DNA from: Aphrocallistes beatrix
Lineage: Eukaryota; Porifera; Hexactinellida; Sceptrulophora; Aphrocallistidae
Length of the DNA stretch: 64,000 bases
Assembly: GCA_963281255.1 (NCBI GenBank)
Contig: OY725497.1
Location: 496,001-560,000 of the forward strand
Direction of reading: 5' to 3'
Each line of letters starts with the position of its first letter. Position 1 is the stretch's first letter. The notes below the pieces were generated by a model. That model saw only the letters and a list, made by a program, of their open reading frames with translations, was not told the origin of the DNA and did no database searches. Made by a program: the position numbers and the translations under genes. Of this stretch, positions 55,501 to 63,755 are shown in pieces.

Positions 55501-56207
55501 GAGGCTGTACAGGCATACATGGAAGGACTCAGGAAGTGTCCCCAGTCAGTTCCTCTCTGGATTCTCTGCACTCTGGTACAGAAGAACCAGGGCGACTACA
55601 CCCGCGCTAGGTAATTATTGCAATAAGATTTGTAGCTATATCGATAGGAAAGTTATTTTTCCTCTCTAGGTCCAACTTGGAGAAAGCGCGCCTACGCTGC
55701 CCCAAATGCGCTGAGTTGTGGCTGGAGGCGGTGAGACTGGAGATGGCGGCTGGAAATAGAGAGGTGGCGATGACTGTCATGTCTCGAGGTCTGCAGGAGT
55801 GTCCCAACAGCGGAATTCTCTGGTCAGAGGCCATCTTCCTAGAAGCGAGGCCGCAGCGAAAGACTAAGAGCGTTGATGCTCTCAGAAAGTGCGAGCATGA
55901 TGTCCACGTGATCCTAGCCGTGGCCAAGCTGTTCTGGTGCGAGCGGAAGATCAACAAGGCGCGAGAATGGTTCCAGAAGGCTGCCAAGGTGGATCCGGAC
56001 TTGGGGGACGTTTGGGGGTACTATTATAAGTTCGAGTTAGAGTTTGGGACAGAAGAACAACGGAGAGGAGTGAAAGACAAGTGTGTTGGTGCCGAGCCTA
56101 GACACGGGGAGAGGTGGTGTATTCTCTCGAAAGACATCAGAAACTGGAAGAAGAAGGTTGGAGAAATTCTAATCCTCTTAGCCAGTGAGCTTTCTGCTCC
56201 TCTCTAG
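43524..56207 (+). CDS. PRPF6: PRPF6, U4/U6.U5 tri-snRNP HAT-repeat scaffold (7 exons, one 8.3-kb intron)
   Basis: PRPF6 bridges U5 and U4/U6 snRNPs in the spliceosome. Exons 43524-43795, 43866-44328, 44392-44720, 45916-46342, 46591-46971, 55231-55610 and 55670-56207 join in frame to 929 residues (human 941). The N-terminal PRP1 domain is well preserved: [73 protein letters not shown] and a long HAT/TPR-like helical array follow ([71 protein letters not shown]). The array continues after the long intron ([67 protein letters not shown]). Intron 3 hosts a reverse-strand cupin gene, intron 4 a MITE and intron 5 a 6.4-kb satellite with inverted arms. The C-terminus is slightly divergent but complete. 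Confidence 0.96.
44909..44928. repeat. TA dinucleotide microsatellite
   Basis: About ten TA steps in PRPF6 intron 3, just downstream of the 3' end of the nested reverse-strand cupin gene. Confidence 0.9.
44945..45451 (-). CDS. Cupin-5 (DUF985) family protein nested in PRPF6 intron 3
   Basis: A 168-residue intronless protein starting [18 protein letters not shown] at 45451 on the minus strand; an in-frame TTG just upstream is not needed. It matches the cupin_5/DUF985 family of small beta-barrel proteins found in bacteria, fungi and plants: [73 protein letters not shown], then [20 protein letters not shown]. The WHKLKSDE-like motif and the later glycine turns form the sugar-binding-type pocket of yeast YML079W; the substrate is unknown. 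It lies wholly within an intron of PRPF6 on the opposite strand, with 1195 bp of intron around it. Base composition is like the host exons, giving no clear sign of recent transfer, though patchy family distribution makes ancient transfer possible. Confidence 0.88.
   Translation of the reverse strand: MADAKETPRVEELIRELHLQRHPGGMGYYIESFRSQGNYQLDKDTRNYSAIMYYLQPGNEHNTWHKLKKSDEYFCFYEGSPLHILTIKPDSNCISTAVLGRDVSKGEAFHILIPAGTWLAAWTQDAESYSLVGVITAPGFDYLDAVVAKAEDLEHVQDPRIKQYLAKQ
46376..46569. mobile_element. MITE with 29-bp inverted ends, pogo/Tigger-like, in PRPF6 intron 4
   Basis: The left end starts TTACAGTCGACTCTGC and the right end, on the minus strand, starts TTACAGTCGACTCCGC. The inverted repeats run 29 bp with one mismatch (left 46376-46404, right 46541-46569). 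The ends are CAGTCGACTC preceded by TA, as in pogo/Tigger-type Tc1-mariner elements with TA target duplication. The 194-bp interior has repeated TTAAGCGG words and no coding capacity. A truncated relative lies in the ZNF598 intron. Confidence 0.82.
46972..47664. other. First part of PRPF6 intron 5, with element ends
   Basis: Contains at 47087-47122 a fragment CCGCGCAGCGCAAGCAAGC, which repeats the outer end of the right arm at 55172-55203 in the same orientation. At 47441-47530 there is a segment (GTACAATGATTTCTATTGTG, then AAGGTGTGAAAA repeats) that is an inverted copy of the right-arm region 54540-54630. It is therefore a mosaic of pieces of the same repeat family. No coding sequence. Confidence 0.6.
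47665..48029. repeat. Left inverted arm flanking the satellite
   Basis: Begins ACAAGCGCGCTTCG (47671) and TGCTTGCGCTGCGG, then has two diverged ~130-bp units (from about 47814 and 47944) containing GATATTCGAAATCTACAGC and CCCCATGTCAATCGTT, and runs into the satellite. The same sequences occur in reverse complement to the right of the satellite (54771-55203), so the satellite sits between inverted arms. Confidence 0.8.
48030..54470. repeat. 6.4-kb short-period satellite with palindromic core CAGCATGCTG
   Basis: Roughly 300 copies of two unit lengths, 22 bp and 18 bp, which share TCAGCATGCTGGGATTT and differ by the presence of TAAT before the terminal TC. Every unit carries the 10-bp palindrome CAGCATGCTG. 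Variants with GAG after the core extend it to the 16-bp perfect palindrome TCTCAGCATGCTGAGA. Rarer TAAGCATGCT variants mark higher-order repeats. The array is wholly inside PRPF6 intron 5. It is not a CRISPR array: there are no unique spacers. Confidence 0.97.
54471..55205. repeat. Right inverted arm flanking the satellite, with three ~140-bp tandem units
   Basis: Just outside the satellite, AATTCAAAACGCAGCAT (54466-54482) mirrors the GCATGCTGCGTTTTAATT at the left edge (48032-48049). A region with AAAAGGTGTG-type words follows (54540-54760, minus-strand reading). Three tandem units begin at 54773, 54914 and 55054 (spacing about 140 bp), each with CTAGCTTCCAACGGTTGAC-like and GTAGATTTCGAATATCAT-like words. 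It ends in CGCGCAGCGCAAGCAAGCG and AAGCGCGCTTGT (55192-55203), the inverse of the left arm start. PRPF6 exon 6 begins 27 bp later. Confidence 0.82.
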
Positions 56208-56949
56208 AATTGGTTTGATTCTAAACAGCTAAGGTTTATATTCTTTATTAATTTTGCACTTAATATTTTGAGATTGACAAAATGCTCTGGATTACCAAAT
56301 GCAATACAAGTGGGCAAGCTGCGTTTGTCATAATCTTGAAGTTGTCAGTTGTCAGAATGATTGAAGTTGTCATTTGTCAGAATGGACTTTTGCAGAATTT
56401 GCATTTGTCAGAATGGACTTTTTCTGAACCGAGGGGGTGACGGAGTGGCATTTTACGACTGATTTATAACATTTTGTGGTGAGATATCTATGAGAAAGGG
56501 AAGAAAGCGGAATTTTCTCATGTGACCAATTCTGCAAAAGTCCATTCTGACAAATGCCAATTCTGCAAAAGTCCATTCTGACAAATGCTAATTCTGCAAA
56601 AGTCCATTCTGACAAATGCTAAATGTGCAAAAGTCCATTCTGACAAATGCCAAATGTGCAAAAGTCCATTCTGACAAATGCCAAATGTGCAAAAGTCCAT
56701 TCTGACAAATGCCAAATGTGCAAAAGTCCATTCTGACAAATGCCAAATGTGCAAAAGTCCATTCTGACAAATGCATGCAGCCCATACGAGTGTGTACTCT
56801 GCACATCCACGGTTCAAGGCCATATATAATCACAAAGGTTAGAACAAATGTGATATATTACTATAAAACACCCTAGATTATTTCTACACATTTACAGCAG
56901 TAATTAACTTTGTTTTATCAGATTGGTGCGTAGCAATTTATTGTTTAAA
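56208..56949. other. Intergenic between PRPF6 and DCXR
   Basis: 740 bp holding the PRPF6 3' UTR and DCXR promoter. More than half is a 31-bp minisatellite with two opposite-facing copies upstream (see the repeat entry). Open frames on the minus strand here are only readings of the repeat. Confidence 0.6.
56371..56774. repeat. 31-bp minisatellite with inverted outlying copies
   Basis: Eight tandem copies span 56530-56774, each with AAAAGTCCATTCTGACAAAT. The first three carry AATTCTGC and the later ones AAATGTGC between repeats. Two further copies at 56371-56396 and 56401-56424 read in the opposite direction (CATTTGTCAGAATGGACTTT). A transcript through both could fold into a hairpin. Confidence 0.92.
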
Positions 56950-57684
56950 ATGGAAATACGGTTTGATGGGAGGCGGGCGTTGGTGACTGGAGCTGGGAAA
57001 GGAATAGGTCGAGATACAGCTATAATGCTGAGCAAGTGCGGCGCTGAGGTAATCGCGTTAAGTCGCACTCTCTCGGATTTAGAATCTCTAGCAAAAGAGC
57101 ATCCTAGCATAAAGGTGGTCCATCTCGATCTCTCTGATATCGCGTTGGTTAAGAAGGAGATTCCGAAATTGGGTCCGATACATCTCCTAGTGAATAACGC
57201 TGCCATCGGCCAAGTGGAGTCTTTTCTCGACGTGACTGAAGAGTCCTATGACCGACTATTCACTGTTAACGTGAAGGCCTGCCTCTTCGTAGCCCAGGCC
57301 GTTGCGCGGGGAATGGTGGAGCGAGGAAACGGAGGCGCCATTGTGAATGTCAGTTCTCAAGCTAGCCAGGTGGCTCTGGACCAGCACACCGTCTACTCCG
57401 CCACGAAGGCTGCTCTTGACTCAATCACTCGAACCATGGCTCTCGAACTGGGACGGAAGCAGATACGAGTGAATGCAGTCAATCCAACCGTCGTGTGGAC
57501 AGATATGGGCAAGGTTGGTTGGTCAGACCCGGCCAAATCTGATCATATGAAGGCTAAGATTCCACAGGGAAAGTTCGCAGAGGTGAAGGACGTGGTACAC
57601 GCGATCCTCTACCTGCTCAGTGACCAGGCTGACATGATCAACGGGACCACGCTTCCTGTGGACGGAGGCTTCCTCGCTTGCTAA
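56950..57684 (+). CDS. DCXR: L-xylulose reductase (dicarbonyl/L-xylulose reductase), intronless
   Basis: DCXR is an NADPH-dependent short-chain dehydrogenase that reduces L-xylulose to xylitol and detoxifies alpha-dicarbonyls. The 244-residue protein has exactly the length of human DCXR. The Rossmann motif TGAGKGIG is at 13-20, NNAA at 82-85, and catalytic Ser136, Tyr149 and Lys153 are in VSSQ and YSATK, at the same numbers as the human enzyme. IRVNAVNPTVVWTDMG and PQGKFAEVKDVVHAILYLLS are highly conserved, and the C-terminus LPVDGGFLAC matches human TLPVEGGFWAC including the final Cys. Arg39-Thr40 after the second strand (ALSRT) favour NADPH. The start at MEIRFDGRRA aligns with human MELFLAGRRV; an in-frame codon slightly upstream is not needed. 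Assignment firm. Confidence 0.96.
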   Translation: MEIRFDGRRALVTGAGKGIGRDTAIMLSKCGAEVIALSRTLSDLESLAKEHPSIKVVHLDLSDIALVKKEIPKLGPIHLLVNNAAIGQVESFLDVTEESYDRLFTVNVKACLFVAQAVARGMVERGNGGAIVNVSSQASQVALDQHTVYSATKAALDSITRTMALELGRKQIRVNAVNPTVVWTDMGKVGWSDPAKSDHMKAKIPQGKFAEVKDVVHAILYLLSDQADMINGTTLPVDGGFLAC

Positions 57685-57889
57685 TCCAGTCACGAATACC
57701 ACGATACCTTACTACACAGTCAAGTTCTCAATTCATATATCTATTTATTTCCTATTTTTCAATAATTTGCTACTACGTAGAATAGGCCTCTTTTATAATG
57801 AAACGAATTCACTTTTTCAGTTTTTTTTGCCATGACTGTGTTATATTTTTTTATTTTCTTCCTGCATATTAGCGATATTATAGTTCTGC

Positions 57890-59455
57890 ATGGATACAGC
57901 TGCAGTGGCGCATCCGAACGATCACAGACAGAGATACTTCAAGCTGACGCTGGACCCCACCAGCTACACAGCCCCTCCCCCCACACGCACCTGCTACTTC
58001 TGTTCTGATCCCTCCACCGTGTCAGACTTCATTCTTTGCTCTCAATGCAGGAAGGACTACCACATGGAATGTGTGTTTGCTAGAGAAGAGGATCTCAGAG
58101 GGAACTACCTCTGCCCTTCTTGCCTCCGGAATAGCCGGAAGAACCACCTCAATTCTTCCTCCTATCCGCCTGGCAACACGAGCGATCACGTCGTGCCCCC
58201 TATCGTCCTGAATGGCATCCTGACTCCCGATAATGGGAGCTGTGACGCCGTATGCCCGGATGCATGTAATAACGTGAAGATAGAATTGGAGAACAAACCC
58301 AGTTTTATGCATTCAGAGCATTACAGCAATATTTCGAACTTTCCTGAGTGCTATGAACCAGAGACGAACGGTATTTTCAAGCACGAAGGACCTTCTTACC
58401 CCATCTTTAATTCCAATGGGCCCAGCGATGAACAATTGGAAAACCACAAATCCAATCATACCAAACCGAAGAAAGTAAAAACGCAGTCTCTCTTTGATGA
58501 AACTTGCGCCTTTCTTGAGAATTGCGAACGTAGGAAGAGGAACCGTGAGACACTGACGAAAGGTGACCAATACCCGAACGGTTCAAGACTGACTGGCGGT
58601 CCAGAAGACACTTCCTTGCAGTGTTTAGGTCCTGGCTGTACCAATGCCGCGAGGGACAGCTCCAAGTACTGTTGTGATGAGTGTGGAATCCAGCTAGCAA
58701 TGGACAGAATTAAGTGTCATCTGCCTCAGAGACTTGTGGAATGGGAACAAGGCGGGGAATCTCAAGCTGAGAAGCGAGACAGAGAGCGGCTCAGTCAAAT
58801 AAATCGAGACATTAGCGCTGCGAGAGCCAAGCTTAAACAGCTCGAACGAGAAGGCCAACGTCTGAACCAGTTAATAGCCAGAATATCTAAACTACCAATA
58901 GTTTCTAGCAAGGACAGATTTGATCACGAAATGGAAGATCTGATGCTTGACTGCCCAACCTGCGGAATGCAGTTCACAATGAAGAAGATTCAACTCCACA
59001 TGGAAAAGTGTTGGGCTAAGATTGAATCTAGCATGACCCTTAGCTCCTATGTTAAATTAGAAGCAGCGGAATTTTTCTGTGATAAATATGATAAGAAATA
59101 TAACACTTATTGTAAGAAACTGAAAATAATGTGCCCGGAGCACACGAAAGATCCGAAAGTTGGAGCCCATGATGTTTGTGGTTGTCCATTAGTTGAAAAT
59201 CTCTCCATCCTACCCCCCGACAACCCTTCCGTCAAATTCTGTCAGCTGCTGAAGAGAAACTGTCGCAAGCATCCTTTTTGGGAGAAAATGCGCCGGGCAA
59301 CTATCGATCAGGAGAAACTAATACAGTGGTTGAAACTGGATGAGTTGGAAGAGCAGAAAAAGTTGATCAGAGGTCAACTCTCCACTCGTAAGAATTTGAT
59401 TGCGCTTCTCTTGCATAGAACCATTCCTGCTAACAGCGGTTATCCTCATTTCTAG
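57890..59455 (+). CDS. CXXC1: CFP1/SPP1-type Set1-complex subunit lacking the CXXC finger, intronless
   Basis: CFP1 targets the Set1/COMPASS H3K4 methyltransferase to promoters. The 521-residue protein has an N-terminal PHD finger (ligands C35, C38, C50, C53, H58, C61, C75, C78: CYFCSDPSTVSDFILCSQC, YHMEC, CPSC). It also has the full C-terminal Set1-interacting half: QCLGPGCTNAARDSSKYCCD, ECGIQLAMDRIKCHLPQRLV, a coiled coil (about 295-335), CPTCGMQFTMKKIQLHMEKC, and YCKKLKIMCPEHTKDPKV then CGCPLV. The DNA-binding CXXC zinc finger expected between them is absent. Residues 82-241 hold only C118, C122 and C126, with no CGxCxxC repeats and no KFGG loop. The frame is continuous, so no hidden exon is likely there. 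Human CFP1 is about 656 residues; yeast Spp1 also lacks CXXC. Confidence 0.92.
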   Translation: MDTAAVAHPNDHRQRYFKLTLDPTSYTAPPPTRTCYFCSDPSTVSDFILCSQCRKDYHMECVFAREEDLRGNYLCPSCLRNSRKNHLNSSSYPPGNTSDHVVPPIVLNGILTPDNGSCDAVCPDACNNVKIELENKPSFMHSEHYSNISNFPECYEPETNGIFKHEGPSYPIFNSNGPSDEQLENHKSNHTKPKKVKTQSLFDETCAFLENCERRKRNRETLTKGDQYPNGSRLTGGPEDTSLQCLGPGCTNAARDSSKYCCDECGIQLAMDRIKCHLPQRLVEWEQGGESQAEKRDRERLSQINRDISAARAKLKQLEREGQRLNQLIARISKLPIVSSKDRFDHEMEDLMLDCPTCGMQFTMKKIQLHMEKCWAKIESSMTLSSYVKLEAAEFFCDKYDKKYNTYCKKLKIMCPEHTKDPKVGAHDVCGCPLVENLSILPPDNPSVKFCQLLKRNCRKHPFWEKMRRATIDQEKLIQWLKLDELEEQKKLIRGQLSTRKNLIALLLHRTIPANSGYPHF

Positions 59456-60060
59456 TTCACATAGTTCTATCTGTTATCTTAATTCTGAAATGTTATGAAG
59501 TATGTATTAAAGTTAATAAATTAATTTATTTAATAATTATTTGATAAAATACTTTTTAATGAACCTTAATCAAGCCAGTAAGTTCGGATGATTACACGAT
59601 TTTCACTACTTTCTATATGGTGAGCTCAAAATAATTTTCAAAAACAGTCGTTCCCTCGAAGAACAGTTCTCTAGGCGATTTATACATAACTGGTATTATA
59701 ACTGTTACAAGCGCGCTTTGCGCACATGGGTAGCGCGGCTAGCGAATACGTTGTGTTCAAACTACCTTCCAACAGTTGATATGGGTTTTTTAGGGTTATA
59801 GATTTTGAATATCATAGTTTCGAACCATATGATAAATTATTGTTTACTTTTGTTTACAATACTATATACAAAAAGTAAAGAAATATCAAAAATATGTTAG
59901 AAACTAGCTTTCAACTGTTGACCTGTGATTTTCGAGGCGTAGATTAAATGTAAGATGATAAGCTTAATCTATAATAATCCCAAATTAATTATACAAAATA
60001 ATTTAAATTTATCTTTAATTTGACATATAGCTTTCTAGACTAAAGCGTTCATCACATCCG
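59456..60060. other. Intergenic between CFP1 and the membrane-protein cluster
   Basis: AT-rich convergent spacer. The second half contains a dispersed copy of the satellite-arm repeat (see next entry). The AATAAATTAATTTATTTAATAATT stretch around 59516 is the likely CFP1 polyadenylation region. Confidence 0.55.
59707..59945. repeat. Dispersed copy of the satellite-arm repeat
   Basis: Starts ACAAGCGCGCTTTGCGC, then carries CTTCCAACAGTTGATATGG, GATTTTGAATATCATAG, TTTACTTTTGTTTACAATA and a second unit with GAAACTAGCTTTCAACTGTT. These are the same words as the ~140-bp units at 54773-55140, without any satellite. It shows that the arms belong to a mobile or dispersed family. Confidence 0.78.
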
Positions 60061-61122
60061 TTAGGACTTTTGAATAATAAGATACTGCCTCAAGGTATTA
60101 GAGGTGCGTGTTGTTTCTCCTTTCTTTCTTTTCCTACTACATAGAACAGACATGTTATTACTTTCCAATTCAGTTATGCAACACACTGTTATCCAGATTA
60201 CTTGGACAAATAATATCCCGAATGATATACTGTTCATGATTATTTTGACCATTAGAAATACTGCACGCGCCTCTTCGTAAGCTCCCTTATTAATCTCGTC
60301 CATCAGATGTTCAATAGGTGCTAAAGCAAGCATAGAGGAAGTGACCGTGTCTAATACATCTATCCATAGGACGATGATGAAACCAAAGAGGGCTATTAAA
60401 ATGAAAATTGTGAACCATTTGTACCTCTGCGTTATTTTCTTGTATTTCCTGTACAAAAGATAGAACCTTTCAATGAATAGGTTTTCATTGCGCCATTTAA
60501 GTAGGTTGTACAATCGTTTAGAATTCCTGAAAAGCTGAATGTATTGGTATATTATACTGAACAGTACAATCAGTTGGGCGATCACAGCTCCGATTGTGGT
60601 CAGTATTGAAAGGATTAAAAGGACTATGATGAATAGGGTGAAGTTTTGAAGTCTCTTTTTAATGAGACTAAACTCAGTGTAAGAACGGCACACAAAACTC
60701 ATGTAGATGATGAGTATGTTTATGAGTGAGACAGTAGCTAACCAAGCTACAGACCTTGCAGAGATTACAGCATTTATGAGTGTTGATTGTATTAAGTTAT
60801 GCTCCCATATGTTTGTACCGTTGTAGGTTTGGTTGTTAAACTGTTGAACCTCTATTTTCATTACAAAATCTGAAGATATGAATATAAACGGTTCTATTAG
60901 AGCGATGACAAGCAAGAGAGCGAACTTATAGAATTCTGTCTTATACTGGTACTTCAGATGAACCTTTTCTTCAGTTTCCTTAAAATTCAGGTTAATCCTC
61001 TTTCTCCGATAGTATGCAAGTTGGTATATGAAGAACACCAGCCATCCAGCATATATCAGCAGCGCGAAACAAGTCAAAACAAGTGAAAACACTTGATAGA
61101 GAATAATCAGTAGTTCAACCAT
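60061..61122 (-). CDS. Seven-helix membrane protein A of a tandem family, function unknown
   Basis: 353 residues from the Met that aligns with its paralogue (MVELLIILYQVF); a longer in-frame start 60 bases upstream is less likely. About seven hydrophobic segments are visible: residues about 3-30, 63-84, 116-145, 165-190, 192-212, 238-262 and 300-325. The loop between helices 2 and 3 carries NQT and NGT glycosylation sequons, and the loops after helices 1 and 3 are basic (YRRKRINLNFKETEEKVHLK; KKRLQNF). This predicts N-terminus outside and C-terminus inside, a GPCR-like topology. Motifs shared with the neighbour: RRKRINL-F/Y-KETEE, CRSYTEFS-L/P-IK, NSKRLYNLLKWRN. No DRY or NPxxY motif is seen and no family is recognised, so receptor function is inference only. 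Confidence 0.8.
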   Translation of the reverse strand: MVELLIILYQVFSLVLTCFALLIYAGWLVFFIYQLAYYRRKRINLNFKETEEKVHLKYQYKTEFYKFALLLVIALIEPFIFISSDFVMKIEVQQFNNQTYNGTNIWEHNLIQSTLINAVISARSVAWLATVSLINILIIYMSFVCRSYTEFSLIKKRLQNFTLFIIVLLILSILTTIGAVIAQLIVLFSIIYQYIQLFRNSKRLYNLLKWRNENLFIERFYLLYRKYKKITQRYKWFTIFILIALFGFIIVLWIDVLDTVTSSMLALAPIEHLMDEINKGAYEEARAVFLMVKIIMNSISFGILFVQVIWITVCCITELESNNMSVLCSRKRKKGETTRTSNTLRQYLIIQKS

Positions 61123-62315
61123 GATTGATTGGAATAATTTAGTTAATTGGATAACGTGTATATACGTATATATAGATATCAAATCTCTTACATTCTCTAC
61201 ATTCTCTTACATTAATTAATGCATTATAATATTTATAATAATAGTGATTAGATAATCATGTTAGCCTGTTTACTCCCTCTGCAATATCCCCAAATCTTCT
61301 GTCAGGTTAATTAATTTATATGATGTGGTATTTCTCTCCAACTTATTACATGATCATTCTCTCCTCTGTTCTGAATTCGAAGTTTTACGGATGAGTCAAT
61401 AGTAAAAGTTTAAATTTAATTTGTTTTCTTCGATATTTGTCCAATACCAAGGAAAAGAGAATTAAATGAACATATACGTAGTATATTAATAAGAATTTAA
61501 CATATTATAGTTGTATATGAAAGGTTTTTTAGCGCCCTACGAAATCTTGATAGGACTAAACTCAGTGTAAGAGTGACACACAAATATAATGTACTTGTAG
61601 ATAGTGAGAGTGTTTAGAAGAGAGGTAATAGTCATACGCCAACAAATGTTATCGAGTTTATTGTAATTATAGCACAGTCGTTTTTATCACATATACTAGG
61701 GCTGTTGTGTTACTATGTTTTGTAAACAAGAAGCGATTTTCAAATCGATTATAATTAACAGATATTGCAATTGTCGGTGAAATGACGGATAGCATAATAC
61801 CGAACTGTTTATAAAGATACCGGAGATTAATGTTCTCTTCAGTTTCTTTGTATTTATTTCAGATTGACCCTCTTTCTTCTTCAAGTACATCGGCTTAGCA
61901 GCATTATGAATGATACTTTTATTTTTGTGTTGCCGCTATACAAATCGAGGAGATCTTACTCTGAGGGGACTATCCATCATAAGACCAGCAGGGGTCATAG
62001 TTAATAGATAAATGCATTGATGCTTACTCTGATCCTTGAACTTTAATAATCACGAGTGGATAATCCGGAAATGTTGCAATCAGATTTTATTACAAATCAA
62101 ATTTAGAATTACGTAATTATGATTGTATGGTAATACGAGTTTTTGTCTATCCCAAAATCAGTATTTTGTAATCAATAATGTTTATTATAATTCTATTTTA
62201 AATGAAACAAGAAATTCAGCCCTTTTCTTACAGTTGAAAATTAAGAAAAATATCTTACAAAGTTATGAAAGTTATGAACTTATGATTAACATAATGCCTA
62301 AGTATGTTTATATAT
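61123..62315. other. Spacer between membrane-protein genes A and B, containing a gene relic
   Basis: AT-rich. Besides the pseudogene at 61540-61905, I see only short frames without content and a TATATACGTATATATAG stretch (61157-61173) upstream of gene A, a likely core-promoter region. Confidence 0.5.
61540..61905 (-). pseudogene. Broken copy of the seven-helix family
   Basis: Plus-strand 61546-61690 matches 62886-63030 of gene B (shared TTGATAGGACTAAACTCAG and AGTGTAAGAGTGACACAC), and 61828-61890 matches 63183-63240 (shared TGTTCTCTTCAGTTTCTTTG). A 4-base insertion in the loop-1 region (TATTTATTTCAG against TATTTCAG) shifts the frame, and nothing homologous remains for the C-terminal half. 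It is a decayed N-terminal half of a family member, closer to gene B than to gene A. Confidence 0.85.
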
Positions 62316-63347
62316 TCAGGGTAATAAGGGCCCCATTAAGTCAGCTCTTTTATTCCTTTTCCCACATAATCCTGCTGAATTAGCGCAATTCTTGTTTTCA
62401 AATATAGCAACCAATGTGATCCAGATTATGGTAATAGAAAATACCCCTGAGGAAATGCCAATTATAGTTCTTTCTGTCCATTTTAGTGTTGTATATAAAG
62501 CGATATATGCTCTGTTGTTTGAGATTCTGATCATTGCTTCGATGGGTTGAAAGGCAAGGATGCTAGGAATAGTGGTGTAAAGAATATCTACCCAGAATGC
62601 CGTCATGAAACCAGCTAGTGCTACCAAGATTAATTTGGTAAACAACGCGTACCTCTTTACTATCTTCTTTTGCTTCTGGTACTCTTGATACTGGTTGTCC
62701 AAGAGGAGTTGTCTGTTACGCATTTTGAGTAAATTATAAAGCTGTTTCGAATTCTTGATAAATTGAATATATTCGTAAGTCCCCAAAATAACTGCAAGCA
62801 ACTGAGTTACCACTGCCCCGATCACTATCAGTAGTGTGAGAAGTACGAGTGTTACAATGAGGATGATTAAGTTTCTCAGTTTCCTCTTGATAGGACTAAA
62901 CTCAGTGTAAGAGTGACACACGTAGCTCACGTAGGTAGTGAGAATGTTTAGAAGAGAGACTGTAGCTAATATGCTAACAACTGTTAACGCGTTAATTGTG
63001 AGCAATATAGTGGTTTTTATCAAACTAGTAGATGTACTGGTAGTTGTATTAGTGTTGGTAACGATAAGGTGTTTAGCAATCTCATTAGAAATAGCCGTCA
63101 TGCCAAATAGAAAAGCCTCAATTGAAATAACGGTTAGCATAAGAGCGAATTTGTAATATTCTGTCTTGTAATGGTACCTGAGATGAATGTTCTCTTCAGT
63201 TTCTTTGTATTTCAGATTGATCCTCTTTCTCCGAAGATATACAAGCTGGTGAATAAAGTAAATTGCCCATCCAAAGTACACCGATAATAGAAAACCAGAA
63301 AAAATAAATACAAAAATTGTATACGCTATTTCCTCTAGTTTTATCAT
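62316..63347 (-). CDS. Seven-helix membrane protein B of the tandem family
   Basis: 343 residues, intronless, starting MIKLEEIAYTIFVF. It shares a co-linear layout with protein A: helix 1 (about 6-36), basic loop RRKRINLKYKETEENIHLRY, helix 2 (66-88), a Thr/Asn/Ser-rich glycosylatable loop (NTNTTTSTSTS), helix 3 (108-138), loop CHSYTEFSPIKRKLRN, and a long hydrophobic double segment (about 155-195). Then NSKQLYNLLKMRNRQLLL and a basic cytosolic linker, helix 6 (about 235-258), an outside loop, helix 7 (about 300-322) and a basic tail ending KRADLMGPLLP. Identity to A is roughly 45 per cent by eye. The tail ends like gene C (KRTDLTERLLF), with a terminal acidic-dileucine-like sequence that could serve endocytosis. 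Function unknown. Confidence 0.82.
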   Translation of the reverse strand: MIKLEEIAYTIFVFIFSGFLLSVYFGWAIYFIHQLVYLRRKRINLKYKETEENIHLRYHYKTEYYKFALMLTVISIEAFLFGMTAISNEIAKHLIVTNTNTTTSTSTSLIKTTILLTINALTVVSILATVSLLNILTTYVSYVCHSYTEFSPIKRKLRNLIILIVTLVLLTLLIVIGAVVTQLLAVILGTYEYIQFIKNSKQLYNLLKMRNRQLLLDNQYQEYQKQKKIVKRYALFTKLILVALAGFMTAFWVDILYTTIPSILAFQPIEAMIRISNNRAYIALYTTLKWTERTIIGISSGVFSITIIWITLVAIFENKNCANSAGLCGKRNKRADLMGPLLP

Positions 63348-63755
63348 TACGTATAAAAACGAATATATAATTACCTACTTCAGAATTGTAGAATTAATTG
63401 TGTGGATTATAACATGTTCTTATTTATAGTAAAAACTCCCCAAAAATGACCTAATAAGTAATCAAAAAATAATCAACAAAAAAATTCATTTTGATTTTTC
63501 CCTTCATTTAGACTATCCTATTTCTTATTAATCATATATTTAAAAATCCATATAACATTACCGTTCTATTGAACCCCCACAAACCACGAGTTCATCGACT
63601 GAAACAATTTTTCCACATTACAAATACATCTCCCTGCATTAACTATCATTAATATTTCACTTTAAACTTTATTTACATGTGGAAGTAAAAAATGTATATA
63701 AAATTGGGGAAAATTTGAGAACTTTAGATACTATACACAACCTATATAAAATTCC
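63348..63755. other. Spacer between membrane-protein genes B and C
   Basis: 408 bp of very AT-rich sequence, promoter side of gene B and 3' side of gene C. Nothing further visible. Confidence 0.5.

Noticed and set aside
56370..56833. Several reverse-strand frames repeating WTFAHLAFVRMDFC-type sequence
   Set aside because: They are just translations of the 31-bp minisatellite in different frames.
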